Source: Lactarius indigo
Taxonomy: Eukaryota; Basidiomycota; Agaricomycetes; Russulales; Russulaceae
DNA: 64,000 nt
Assembly: GCA_025766275.1 (NCBI GenBank)
Contig: JAFKAC010000073.1
Span: 236,790 to 300,789, forward strand
Reading direction: 5' to 3'
Positions 11,201 through 22,600 of the stretch are shown in pieces. The notes below the pieces were generated by a model, which saw nothing but the letters and a program-made list of their open reading frames with translations, searched no databases and was not told the DNA's origin. The position numbers and the translations under genes were made by a program. Numbering within the stretch: the first letter of the stretch is position 1; the number at the start of each line of letters is the position of its first letter.

Positions 11201-14200
11201 CCCACTACACAGGACATCGCAGAGAAAATGCGTTGACGTTGTGCAGTTATTACTTGAGCATAATGCGGATGTCAATTGTCAAGACCAAGCGTGCGTGACC
11301 CCTCTGCATGCTGCATCAACGAGAGGAAAATTCGAGGTTTCACGGCTACTCGTCAAGTGGGGTGCGAATGTGAACTCCAGGGATGAGAGAGGCCGGACCC
11401 CACTTCTGTTGGTGTCGTACCATGGACACCTGGATGTCGCCCAGCTCTTGATCGACAGTGGTGCAGATGTGGACGCTTGTGACTACCGAAGCTGGACCCC
11501 TTTGCACGCGGCATCATGGCAGGGGCGTGTCAATATTGTAGAATCACTCGTTCAACACGGCGCAGACGTTAACAAACAAGATAACTACCAAGTGACACCA
11601 TTGTACCTGGCGTCAACGAACGGGAAACTCGAGATTCTGCGGCTACTTATCCAGCGGGGTGCAGACGTGCGCTACCAGGACAAAGACGGCTGGACCGCAC
11701 TTCGGAGGGCACTGGAATGGGGACATCTGGATGTGGTCCGGTTCTTAATCGACAGCGGTGCAGATGTGAACTCTCGTGACAACGAAGGCTGGACACCTTT
11801 ACATTCGGCGTCGCAAGAGGGGCCCGTCGACATCGTAGAATTACTCATCCACCACGGTGCAGACGTCAACACGCAAAGTAACCACCAGATAACCCCATTG
11901 TACATCGCTTCAACGAACGGGAAACTCGAGATTTTGCGGCTACTTGTCCAGCGAGGTGCAGACGTGCGCTCCCAGGACAAGGACAGCTGGACCCCACTGC
12001 AGGCGGCGTCGTTCCACGGACATCTGCACGTCGCTCGGTTCTTAGTCGACAACGGTGCGAATGTGAACTCTCGTGACAATCAAGGCCGGACCCCTTTGCA
12101 TTCGGCGTCACAGGAGGGGCATGTCGACATTGTAGAATTGCTCATCCAACACGGTGCAGACGTCAACACGCAAAGCGATCACCAAGTGACCCCGTTGCAC
12201 GTAGCGTTAGCGAACGGGAAACTCGAGATTTTACAGCTACTCGTCCAGAAAGGTGCGGATATGTGCTCCCAGAATAAGGACGGCTTGACCCCACTGCAGA
12301 CGGCATCATACCTCGGACATCTGGGTATCGTTCGGTTCTTAATCGACAGCGGCGCAGATGTATATTCTCGTGATAACGAAGGCTGGACTCCTTTGCATTC
12401 GGCGTCGCAAGAGGGCCATGTCGATATTGTAGAATTGCTCATCCAACACGGCGCAGACGTCAACACACAAAATGACTACCAAGTGACCCCATTGCACGTG
12501 GCGTCAGCGAACGGGAAACTCGAGATTTTGCAGCTACTTGTCCAGCGAGGTGCAGATGTGCGCTCCCGGGAAAATGATGGATTGACCCCACTGCAGGCGG
12601 CATCATACCTCGGTCATCTGGATGTCGTTCGGTTTTTAATCGACAGCGGCGCAGATGTAGACTCTCGTAATAACGAAGGCTGGACCCCTTTGCATTCAGC
12701 ATCGCAGGAGGGCCACGTCGACATTGTAGAATTACTGATAAAACACGGCGCAGACGTCAACACGCAAAGTGACCACCAAGCGGCCCCTTTATTCCCTACG
12801 TCATCGGAGGGGAAACTCGAGTCTTCGTGGCAACTTGTCAAGCCGGGTGCGGATGTGGACTCCGAGGAGAACGGCTGGACCCCACTTCAGGTGGCGTTGC
12901 ATAGTGGACATCTGGATGTCGCTCAGTTCCTAATCGATGGAGGCGCAGATGTGAACTCTCGTGGCGACAAAAGCTGGACCCCGCTGCACTCAGCAGCAGG
13001 AAAAGGCCATCTTGACATTGTGAAGCTCCTACTCGGGAGCGGTGCGTATTTCAACATTCAAGATAGGACGTCATTGGACCCAGCGTCCGACAATGGGAAA
13101 CCTAGGGTTGCGGACTTCCTATCCGGGTACATGGCAGGTCTGATGTCTCTTGATGGCGCTGTCAGTACAGCTCTGTCAACTATCAGTCCACAAAATAGGC
13201 ACCCTAATGTTGTGCACCCGCCAAGGAAACCCGGAGAAGACGCAATACCCTCAGACAATGGGCAACGTTCGCTGTACACAGCCTCACAAAATGGAGCGCT
13301 TGACACTGTACGGTCGTTACTTGACCGCGGTATTGACGTCAACGCAAGGAGTACCTTTCGCGCAACTGCACTGGATGTAGCATCAAGGTATGGGAAGGTC
13401 GAGGTGGTAAAGTTGTTGATTGAGCGCGGTGCGGATGTGGACTCCCGGGACAGGGCGGGCCTGACTCCGCTGATTACGGCGCTGCAAAATGGGCAGTTTG
13501 AGGTCGCGCTGCTATTACTCGATCACGGTGCCGATGTGAACACAGATACGGGGGGCCACCACACCGCGTTGCATCTCGCGTTGTCTGCTGGGCGACCCCA
13601 GTTTGTCCGGCTCTTACTAGAACGTGGCGCAAGGGTGGACGTGCCGGACGCCAACGGGCAGACCCCAAGGCAACTAGCAATACATCTTGGATACCGCAAG
13701 ATCGCAGAGATGTTCTCTGGATTTGAAGAACACGGCCAGGGTGTTACCGCACAGGTGCGATTCACTATTCAACTGGCGCTCGATTCCTACCATATCACTG
13801 ACCCCCTCCCTCCTGGGCGTTATTCCTGTTCCAACCATACCACTTTGTGTCATACAAATGATGATCTCTCAACTATCTCCATCAATTTCTTCTCAGGGTT
13901 CTCCAAACCCTCACCCATCGCGCGCATCGACCCTGGGAGTGTTAGTAGATGCACCTGTACCTGTGTCTGCACCACCTACACCTACACCTGCGCCCGCAAC
14001 ACAATTCGCTGCTGATCCAACTGTTCCCGCTCTTACCTTTGTTTCGTCGCACGGCGAAACAGCTCGACAGCCTCGTGATGATACTAATAGAGGCCCTGTG
14101 CGTTCCCTGATCATCAATTATCTTTCCTCGTAGCCGACTGACTCTTCTACTGGTGCTCCCTCGACCAGTATCGCGAAACGTCGGTCGGTAATCAATTGCA

Positions 14201-14401
14201 GCTGATGATTACCGCTGCCACCATTGAGCGGAATAAAGCCGCGCAAGCAGGTGAGAGACGACATAGGTCTTACTACGCACCGTGAATTCTTTTTTCTGAC
14301 TTTTTTGTACGTGCGACGCAGATTGGGCTCTCAATGCCGCCATTGCCAGCCAAGTTCTTATTGGCGCGATGGCCTTGGGTGCTACATTAAGAGGTCGAAA
14401 T
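8237..14401 (+). CDS. STAND/NLR receptor: Goodbye-like, NACHT, ankyrin repeats, SLATT helix 1 (5' exons)
   Basis: I trace fourteen exons in all; thirteen lie here: 8237-8512, 8567-8620, 8676-8871, 8919-9071, 9126-9284, 9317-9487, 9547-~9574, ~9617-10221, 10273-11128, 11184-13754, 13897-14097, 14169-14250 and 14322-14401. The fourteenth is 36087-36350. The full product is about 1,900 aa. Residues 1-270 resemble the fungal STAND 'Goodbye' N-terminal domain. NACHT follows: the pre-NACHT segment GSLLWIYGK, a Walker A GKPGSGKT reconstituted across an intron at 9488-9546, and Walker B YVIIDALDECP near 9895. A winged-helix-like region precedes about 24 ankyrin repeats (11184-13730), then a Pro/Thr-rich linker, then the first hydrophobic helix of a SLATT-like domain (14322-14401). 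NLRs oligomerise on sensing ligand through their repeats; in fungi they act in allorecognition and defence. One splice junction, just after Walker A, does not resolve in frame. Confidence 0.8.
11469..12950 (+). repeat. 297-bp higher-order tandem repeat inside the ankyrin array
   Basis: Equivalent codons (the V-(N/Y/D)-SR segment) recur at 11766, 12063, 12360 and 12657, exactly 297 bp apart, i.e. a 99-residue unit of three ankyrin repeats. A more diverged unit precedes (from about 11469) and another follows (to about 12950). Each unit carries the motifs WTPLHSASQEG, VDIVELLI and NGKLEI in the same order. Similarity extends to synonymous positions, so recent unit duplication or gene conversion is likely. 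Confidence 0.9.
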
Positions 14402-14409
14402 GTGCGGAT

Positions 14410-14422
14410 CCATCCTCCCTTT
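14410..14422. repeat. LINE target-site duplication, left copy
   Basis: CCATCCTCCCTTT at 14410-14422 matches 36039-36051 exactly. The final T residues merge with the poly-T run, so the true duplication is 10-13 bp. The unique flanks (gcggat on the left, ctccagcg after the right copy) belong to the invaded intron. Confidence 0.85.
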
Positions 14423-14824
14423 TTTTTTTTTTTTTTGATTCCATTTCCGTGCGCTTTGGGGTACAGAACCCTATGTAGCACTTCACTTTGTATGTTCTAA
14501 CGTGACCTGATTTGCGTCCTTCGTCTGACTTCTTTCTCTCCCCTTCCATTTAAACCTCCCCACTCCTAACGAAGAAGTGGCGTAGCGTTGCGCCAAGTGT
14601 TGAGTGCTTCTGAGGTGCCTTTGTGCGCTGGGTCGAAATGAAGTTGTGCCGTTGAATGTTGTTTGATGTCTTGGGTGCCTTGACATTTGTTCATTCTGTG
14701 GTGACATTTACGGCTTTTTGCAACTTGAGTTCGACGTTCAGAGGTCTCTTCATGTCTTGGATGGGCCTGGTGTAGGTACCCATCGTAACGTGGGGTTTGA
14801 ATTGTGTACGCTGGGGCCGCTGTG

Positions 14825-17220
14825 TTATGTTTGTTCGAAGCGGCCTGTTGCGTGTACATAATTTGCTAATGGGACTAGCAAATTTGCGTCGTTCAGTATG
14901 TCTTCTAGTTTGGGATCTTTCTTTTTGCAATGTTCTAGGAGCGCCCATCTCTCGTGTCCGTATGATGGGCATTCGAGGAGGAAGTGACGGGCGTCTTCCT
15001 TTGGGTGTCCGCAAGCTGGGCATCTTGCGTTGTCAACTCGTTTGATGCGTTCCAGGTGTCCGTTGAGTGGGACGTGTCCCGTTCTCAGCTGGAATATGCG
15101 GCTTATGTCCAGCCGCGTTAACCTGTTGTCGCTGGTCAGCTTAATATATTTATTAGATGGGAGGGAGGGATCCATGGCGTTTATTCGTGGTGCACGGGCC
15201 GATGTTTTCCATTCCTCTTTCCAGTGGTGTGTGAGGGTTGTTTTCCTCTGCTGTAGCGTGGCTGATCTGTTGACTTTCAGTGGTTTTCGGAGCAGTGGAG
15301 GCAGCGACTTTTTGTCCGACGTTAATCCGTCCGCTGCTCGTTTGGCTTCGCCATCTACTTCCTCGTTGCCTTTGATCCCGGCGTGTCCTGCTGTCCATCT
15401 GAATTTGAGTGTATATCTTGGAGAGTTTCTGGTTTTCTTTATTCGCGCTGCGGTCTCTAAGATTTCGTCAGCAATGTGTTGGCCTGGTGATGATTTTACC
15501 GCTGAGAGGGCGCTTAACGCCGCTTGGTTGTCTACCCCGATAGAGTAGCTTGTTTTCCCCTTTTTGTCCGTTTTTATTAAGTGTAAGCCTAATAAAATGC
15601 CAGTTAGTTCCGCTTCGTGTACGGTGTGCTCTGAAGCTGGGCCGAGGTGGTAGTGCAATTTGCGGATCGGTCCTCCTTTTCTGAATAGAATCGCAGCCGC
15701 GCCTACTTTTCCGTCGTGGGCCGACCCGTCGGTGTATACTTTTGCTTCCTCCTTCGCGTGACCCTCTTCGCTCACCGAAGCGTCCTTGTTGACCGGGATG
15801 CTTACTGTGAATGGCCTTTTGTGTGTAAGTGCTGGGTTGCGCGGCATTGGTCTGATGGTCTCGAAGTTGTTTGGGCGGATGTTGTATGTGCGCATTAGTA
15901 TATGTAACGGTGACGGGTGGCGTTTGATGGATCTGCTTGCGCATTTTCTGGCTGGCTTTGAGAGGGGGTGATCTAATGGGAGGGTTGCTATTCTCGTGGC
16001 TGCTCTGTGGCAAATCTTGTCAATTGCCAGGTGCAGCGGCGGGAGGAATGCGTGTGCGTCAAGAACGTCCGTGGGCGATGTTCTTAATCCTCCTGTGATT
16101 GCCAACGCTCCTGCCCTTTGTGTAGCCGTTAGTTTTGAAATTGCCTTGCTCGTTCCTTTCTTGTGCGGTGCCAGCGTTGTGATGGGTTTAGGGGCTCCCC
16201 ATACATCTGCTGCATATAGTATCTTGGGAATTGCGACGCTTATGAAGAGTTTCCTCGCGTATTTCGGCGATAAACCCCAAGAGGGAGCTACCGCACGTCT
16301 CAGTTGGGCGCTCCACATTGAGCCTTTCTTGACAGCGTGCGCAATGTGTGTATTCCACGTGAGGTGCTGGTCCACGTATACCCCTAGATACTTTGTATTT
16401 GTTACTGGGTCGATGGAGATATTAGGGAGGGAGAGCGGGCAGCGTTCTTTCGTGTTGTTCCTGTGTGCAAAGTCAATCAGCGCTAGTTTGCTGAATTCGA
16501 ATTGTGAATTGTGGTCCTTGGCCCATTCGATCGCTCCGCCTGGTCTGATCATCATGTCTGATAATATTTTGTGTGCTTCAGTGAAGTTTTTGGCTGTTGC
16601 AACGAGTATGGCGTCATCGACATATGCTGCCACTGATTCCTCTGGGCCTTTGGGGATGTCTAGCAGGTCTGCGTTATAGTATTGATATAGGATCATGGAG
16701 AGCGGGTCTCCTTGTCCGATCCCGTTATCTAAGGCTATGTTATCTGAGATGTAATCGTCGAATTTGAGCGTAGTGTGTCGGTTACTCAGTAAATTGTGTG
16801 TGAACTTAACTATTTTCTCTGGTACTTTTCTCGACTTCATGTTGTGAATTAGTCTTTCGTTGACCGCATTTGGAAATGCGCCTTCGATGTCCAGGAAGAG
16901 GACTGCGACGACCTGCTTTTTGCGCCAGGCGTCTTTGATCCTGTAAGTGAGAGCGTGCAGCGCGTCAGTGGTCGTGCGTGCTGGTCTTCCCCCGAAGTGA
17001 AGTGAGGGTAGTAGGTTGAACTTCTCTGTGTAGTAAGTGAGTTGTTCCGCGATTACCGCGGTGAGCAATTTTCCCATTGTGTTTAGCAGAGCGATGGGGC
17101 GGTATGCTTTAGGCGTGTCGTACTGAGGCTTCCTGGGCTTACGTAAGACGATCGTGGTAAACTGCTTCCAGGGCGCGTAGTATGTTCCGCGTTCCAGGAT
17201 TTCGCTGTAGATGTACCATA
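14825..17220 (-). pseudogene. LINE ORF2 part 3: reverse transcriptase, RNase H, CCHC
   Basis: This continues ORF2 below the foldback element. RT blocks include YRPIALLNTMGK, VAVLFLDIEGAFPNA, GIGQGDPLSM and the active-site AYVDDAI. RNase H follows with VYTDGSAHDG, HEAELTGI, VDNQAALSAL and AGHAGIKGNEEVD, giving the catalytic D-E-D set. A terminal CxxC-H-C finger is CPACGHPKEDARHFLLEC. It ends at 14825. The frame is open throughout, so loss of function comes only from the insertions. Confidence 0.9.
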
Positions 17221-17761
17221 CACTGGATGGAAAATACCCTTTTATCATTGACAAAATTTAGGCATATCCTATAATAAAAGGTATTTTTTATTAATAATTC
17301 TTCATACATAAAATGTTGATAAGGTAACCAAATATTGTCAATGCAATTTCAAAGCACAATATGTAGACAGTATAAATTTCCTTTCCCATAATATTGTCAG
17401 AATATCATAGAGGTTATACCTATGCATCTTGTTGAGACATTTCACATGGTATATATCTTGATAAAATGTTTCTGGTAAACCCTGAACCTTGCCCAACCCT
17501 CTGAACTGAACCACTTTTGCATTTTTATATTACCATGTGAAATATTTCAACAAGATATATAATGTAACCTCTATAATATTTCTGACAATATTGTGGAAAA
17601 GAAGTTTTATACTGTTTACATATTTTGCTTTGCAATTGCAATGACAATATTTAGCTACCTTGTCAACATTTTATGTATGAAGAATTATGGATAGAAAATA
17701 CCTTTTGTTATAGGATATGCCTAAATTTTGTCAATGATAAAAGGGTTTTTTCCATCCAGTG
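17221..17761. mobile_element. Foldback/MITE-like element with ~220-bp terminal inverted repeats
   Basis: A 541-bp A+T-rich insertion between the LINE endonuclease and RT. The ends are CACTGGATGG and CCATCCAGTG. The inverted repeats stay similar for about 220 bp on each side, with scattered mismatches, leaving a centre of about 100 bp. There is no coding capacity. I see no target-site duplication at either boundary, so the DNA-transposon superfamily is not assigned. CACTG termini would be compatible with a CACTA-type family, but that is weak. Confidence 0.8.
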
Positions 17762-19048
17762 AGAGTCTGTCCACGAGTAGGTCAGCGCATTTGGATAAGA
17801 CGATATTAGGAATATTATCTGGCCCGGGTGCCTTAAAGGGCTTCAGGCGTTTTATTTGGCGGCGAATTTGCTCCCTGGTAATGGTATGGGTGGTGCAGAT
17901 TGGCGGGGGGTACTCGACTGGCGTTTGCGTGTTGTTGTTGGTGTTGACTGGTTTGGGCGGGAAGAATGTTTTTGCCAACATATCTCCTTTGTCCTTATTG
18001 TTATTGGCCGTCCAGTCCTGCCCGTCTTTGGTGAGTTTGAGGTTTGGTGTTCTTGGCTTGCCTCCGTCGCTCGCCTGGGCTGTGATGTACTTATTGGCCG
18101 TCCAAAGGTCCGGGTCCGTTGCCCTTTCTAACCAGTCGCGCCAGTGATGCCGCTTGTTGTATTTGATGGCTTTGTCGTATTGCCTGCTGATGTCCTTGTA
18201 CTCCGCGTGCACCGCATGTTCCGGCCAGTTTTTGTAGCGGCTGGCCTTCCTACCGAGCTTCTGTCTGCGTTTCCTAAGGCCATCAAGTTCTTTCGACCAC
18301 CAGCGTTTGGATTTGTGGCATAGGTCGGTCATGGGGACCGTTCTTTTGATCGCGTTCTGTAAAGCTTTGGTGAGCCTAAGGCATTCGCAGTCTAAAGCAG
18401 TTTGGGATCCTAGTCTTTTTGGTACGCCGAAGTCCTTTAACTCTTCCTCTAAGGCTTTACGGAATTCTTCCCAGTCTACATCTCTAAAGTTGTTGTATGT
18501 GCGTGCTGGCGACGTTCCTGTAGACAGGTCCAATGTGGTTATGATTGGGACGTGGTCTGTGTTTAGGCCTCTGTCGTTAAAGCGTGCTTCGCATATTAAT
18601 AACCTCTCTAGGGTGTGTTCCGACATGAAGACTTGGTCCAGCCTGGTCCACTTTTTGGTGACGTTGTGAACGTGCGTAGGGACGCCCGCGGCTAGTGCAG
18701 ACACGAGTCCATAGTCTGCTGTGGCCTTGATGAGCGTCTCTGCCGCCTCTAGGGCGTTGTTGTTGAATAAACGTTCGTCGTCTGGGTTGTCCCACGCCAG
18801 GTGGTGTCTGTTGAAGTCACCTAACCAAATTAAATGTCTCAGATTTCCTTCCGTGTCGGCCCCTAGGAGGCGGTCGTGATTGTGCCTGTGGAAGTTCGTC
18901 AGCTTGTGTATAGTGTGATCATGCTGGCAGTCGTTGTAGACGTTGAAGATTGTTACTTGGCCCCATTCCCCGAGTAATTTCACTACTACTACGTCGCCTG
19001 AGTCGAAGTCGATCTGTTCCCAACTTTCGGTGGGCAAATCGCTTCGCA
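17762..19048 (-). pseudogene. LINE ORF2 part 2: endonuclease C-terminus and linker
   Basis: The frame resumes as SDLPTESWEQID after the Gypsy element. It carries endonuclease motifs FNVYND, IWLGDFNRHH and the terminal RGLNTDHVPI (catalytic Asp-His). Then comes a linker with LKPFKAPGPDNIPNIVLSK, the usual entry to the LINE RT domain. It stops at the foldback element (right end 17761). Confidence 0.88.
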
Positions 19049-19615
19049 TGTAACGCCGCCACGGCGTTAGCTCGACTTGAGCTCGAGAGGGGCGATAACA
19101 ACTTAGCGTGAAGTATGTCCTTGACACGACGGCACGAAGGCCCGTGCGCTTGCCTTAGTGAATACGCGAAGGTACACCGGCAAGGCCTCTTGCTAGTCAC
19201 GAACGAAGTCGGACACTGATCGAAGGTTCCAAAGAGATAAGAGAGAGAGAGAGAGAGAGAGAGAGAAGACGCGCAAGAGAAGAGGAAACAAGTGGCGATT
19301 CAAGAAGACCAAGATGGCGTATCTTGGTCTTCACAAGACAAGTTAAATACATATCGAGCGGGCTTAGAAGCGCCGCTATGAGTCACAGTAAGTAAGCGTC
19401 CAACGTATCGCAGAAACAACTCGAACCCTACTACTACTAGTACCAGTACTAGTGGCGTCAGTCATCAGTCAGCTATCGTACCCTATCTCCTATCGCACTG
19501 CCGTATCACCGTATGTAAGTCCGCAACTAATTTACCTTACCGCCGTAGCTGCAACCGGTACAGTAAGGGTCCTAATCCACGTCGTACCATAGCACAGAAA
19601 GTCCGAAACGTGACA
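19049..19615 (-). repeat. Gypsy 3' LTR
   Basis: 567 bp, identical by eye to 26428-26994. It contains a GA microsatellite near 19235-19266. Transcription is towards lower coordinates, so this is the 3' LTR. Confidence 0.95.
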
Positions 19616-19644
19616 TCACCCCCTTTTCAGCGTGAGACCCCGAC

Positions 19645-22600
19645 TCACCGAAAGTCCCTCGCCGGCCAGTCTCGTTGTTCGTCGGCGATGCGCTCGAGTG
19701 CCGTTGCGCGCTCCAGGCGATAGATGGAGTCGCGACGGTCGTCCTGCGCACATTCGATCATGGCGCGGAGTTGCGCCACTCGAGCGCGAAGTCGGTCCAG
19801 CTCGTAGCTGGCCGCGCGGAAGCGCGTGACCTCGGCTGTGAGCGACTCGTCGTTGATGCGATTGAGGGCTCGGTCGGTGATGCGGTCAGCCTCGAAGACG
19901 ACCAGGTCTTCGTGGGGGTACGTAGGGCGGAGAGCGGCGGACACGTGCGGCTCAGCGTAGAACGGCTTACCGTAGACGTGTGGCGACCCTGGTATAACTC
20001 CTAATATGAGGGGGTCCGCTCCTCCGATAAGCTGGACGTGGGATGCATCCCGCTCTACTCCGTCGGGCCCGGTGATGGGGTATGGAATGTGATGGGGTCG
20101 TCGATTTGCCCGGAACCCTTCAGGCGCAATGACATGCGCGGGGTCGTCGGCGGCGGTGAACGTGCGATGGTCGGCGGCGCCAGGTACGCGCACACGTCCT
20201 CGATACATGGGGGACCCGTCGGAGTAGACGAGCCAGGGTGTGATGAGGGGATTAGTAGGGTCGCTTTTCGTTCGAAGGAAGGCATGGCGTGCCGGGTAGT
20301 AATCGTCGTCGTCATGGCCAGCCTCAGCTGCCTCCATCGCTGCCGCCGCTCGCGCATCTCCCTCAGTCGGGCCGCTGCGGAGTCGAGCTGCTCCTTCTGC
20401 CACTCCGCTGCTACCCTCCTCCACCCCTCCAACTCGTACTCCATCAGCGCTCGAACGCTGGTCGTTGCTCGGGAAAACTCCGCGAACGCCGATGAGGTCG
20501 TCGCTTGGGGGGATAGCGGCGACCGGCTCGCGTTCTCCGCGGTCGTTTCGGAAGACGTGGACGACGGCGGATTCGTCGTCGGGGGTAGTAGCGGGGTCTG
20601 GGAATCTGGTGATGACGTGGGCCCACTCTTGTGCGGTGATAGGCCCCTCGGTTGGTCTAAGAGGCGTCCATGGTGTGATTTGAGGGTTGGGTACCTCGGT
20701 GTCGTCGTCCTCAGCCAAGAGGGCGTGGGCGTCCTGTGCGAGGGAGTCGAGGAGCGCTGCTTGGGTGACATGGCGGAGAGGAGAAGTGGGCATATGAGTA
20801 GTGAGAGATCGGAGGAAAGAGGATTGACTTCCTTCGACTCTTGCGCTGCTCGTTTTAACCTGTCGTCCGTGCGCTTGTGTTTCCTGATATAGGCGAAGCG
20901 CTTCGGGCGCAAAGATGTCGTTTTTATTGACCCACTGGTTCTCCGAGTCTGGGTACCCCTTCCATTTGACGAGGTACTGTAAACGTTTACCCCTGCCGAA
21001 GTGCCGGGCGTCCAGAATGGCCTCGACCTCGTACTCCTCTTCGCCATCAATCAGTTCCGGCGGTGGGCGCGTGAAATTTTCCCCGTGTAAGGGAGTTTGC
21101 TTGTAGGGTGTGAGAAGATCGATGTGGAACACTGGATGTATGCTCCACTGTGTGGGAAGTTCCAATCGATAATTGTAGGGTGACATCACCTGGATCACCC
21201 TAAAGGGTCCGTGGCGTCGCGCCGCTAATTTCGCCGTGGGTTGATTGGTTCTAAGGTGTTTCCCTTCTAACCACACGAGGTCGTTGATACGGAATTTGGG
21301 CGTATCTTTGTTGCGTACCCATGCTTCTTGCGCCTTTCTCATAAGGCGTTGGGCTTCGCTTCTAGCTTCCTTCAGCTGTGTCAGTCGCGTGGTTACTTGT
21401 GGGATAGGGGAAGGCTTATCGGTCCAATCAGCTCGCGGGTCATATCCCATCAGGAGTTGAAACGGCGACTGTTTCGTGTGTTCGTGGGGCCAGTTGTTGT
21501 GCGCGAATTCGGCTATTGGCAGATACGCGGTCCAGTTGTCTTGTCGTTCGTTCACCCAGAAGCGTAAGTATTGCTCCAGCCATTGATTAGTTCTTTCTGA
21601 CTGCCCATCGGTACGTGGGTGGTACGCCGTGGATATGTTTTGCTGTACCCCTAGAATTCTGCACGCTTCTCTTGTGAACTTGGATGTGAAGCGGGGGTCT
21701 CGGTCACTGATGATTTTGCGCGGTAGTCCGAATCGTTTAAAAACGTGACGGACGTACAACGCGGCGGTTTCTTCAGCTGTTATCTCTTCTCGGCACGGTA
21801 TAAATATCGAGGCCTTGCTGCAGTCGTGATCGGTGACGGTGAGGATGCTGTCCTGTCCTTCGGACGTTGGCAGCTTGGTAATGAAGTCGATTGCCACCGT
21901 TTGAAAGGGGAGCGCATCGAGTACCGGTGTGATGGGGTGTAGCGCCGCTCGTATAGGGCGCGTGTTTACCTTATTTCGTTGACATTCCGCGCATCCTTGG
22001 ACATATTCATATACGTCCTTACGCAGTCGCGGCCACCAATAGTGCCTCTCCAGGATCCGTTGTGTTTTCGCGATTCCCGGGTGGCCATGTATTGGCAAAT
22101 CGTGGTGGTCGTGGATCAGTACGCGATGCGTGGATGCAGGCCCGGTTATTACGAACCTGCCATCCTTATACCACTCTCCCTGTATTTTCTTCAACTGGTG
22201 GGGGTCGGCCCATACCTTGATCACCTCTTCATCTTGTTGATGGCGCGGCTGCGACAAGTTCGGGTTGAGGGTGAGTGTCCTTGCCGTGTTCAGGGTTCGG
22301 ACAAATGTTTCAGGTGGCAGCACCACCACCTCGCTGTTGTCTTCTGCTCCCTGGTTGTAGTCTGGTCGACGCGACAACGCGTCTGCTCGTCCATTGTTCT
22401 TCCCTTTGATGTGGTGAATTTCGAAATCGTATTCAGAAAGCTCTAGCACTTCCCTGGCGACGCGTCTACTGATCTTCTGCGGTGATTTCCAGTATTGCAG
22501 GTTGAGGTGATCCGAGTAAATTTTGATTTTGTGTGGAGCTCCTGCAAGTAACGGTCTCCAGTTTCGCAACGCTTTGACTATGGCCAACAATTCCAGGTCA

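Noticed and set aside
11469..12950. Regularly spaced 297-bp repeats as a CRISPR-like or satellite array
   Set aside because: The repeats are coding ankyrin units in one frame, in a eukaryotic gene.
14098..14133. Gene end at the TAG 14131
   Set aside because: An intron 14098-14168 with a CTGAC branch motif removes this stop and joins in phase to the SLATT-type segment; the stop remains possible if the intron is retained.
15030..16679. Plus-strand frames of 170-230 codons across the LINE RT
   Set aside because: They are shadows of ORF2, which shows RT and RNase H motifs on the minus strand.
17211..17771. Target-site duplication for the foldback element
   Set aside because: Flanks (gtaccata versus agagtctg) share no duplication of 2-10 bp.
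20038..20892. 284-codon plus-strand frame and a 331-codon minus frame (20055-21050) in the Gypsy 3' part
   Set aside because: Both overlap the GC-rich Pol tail in other frames and lack domains; composition explains their length.
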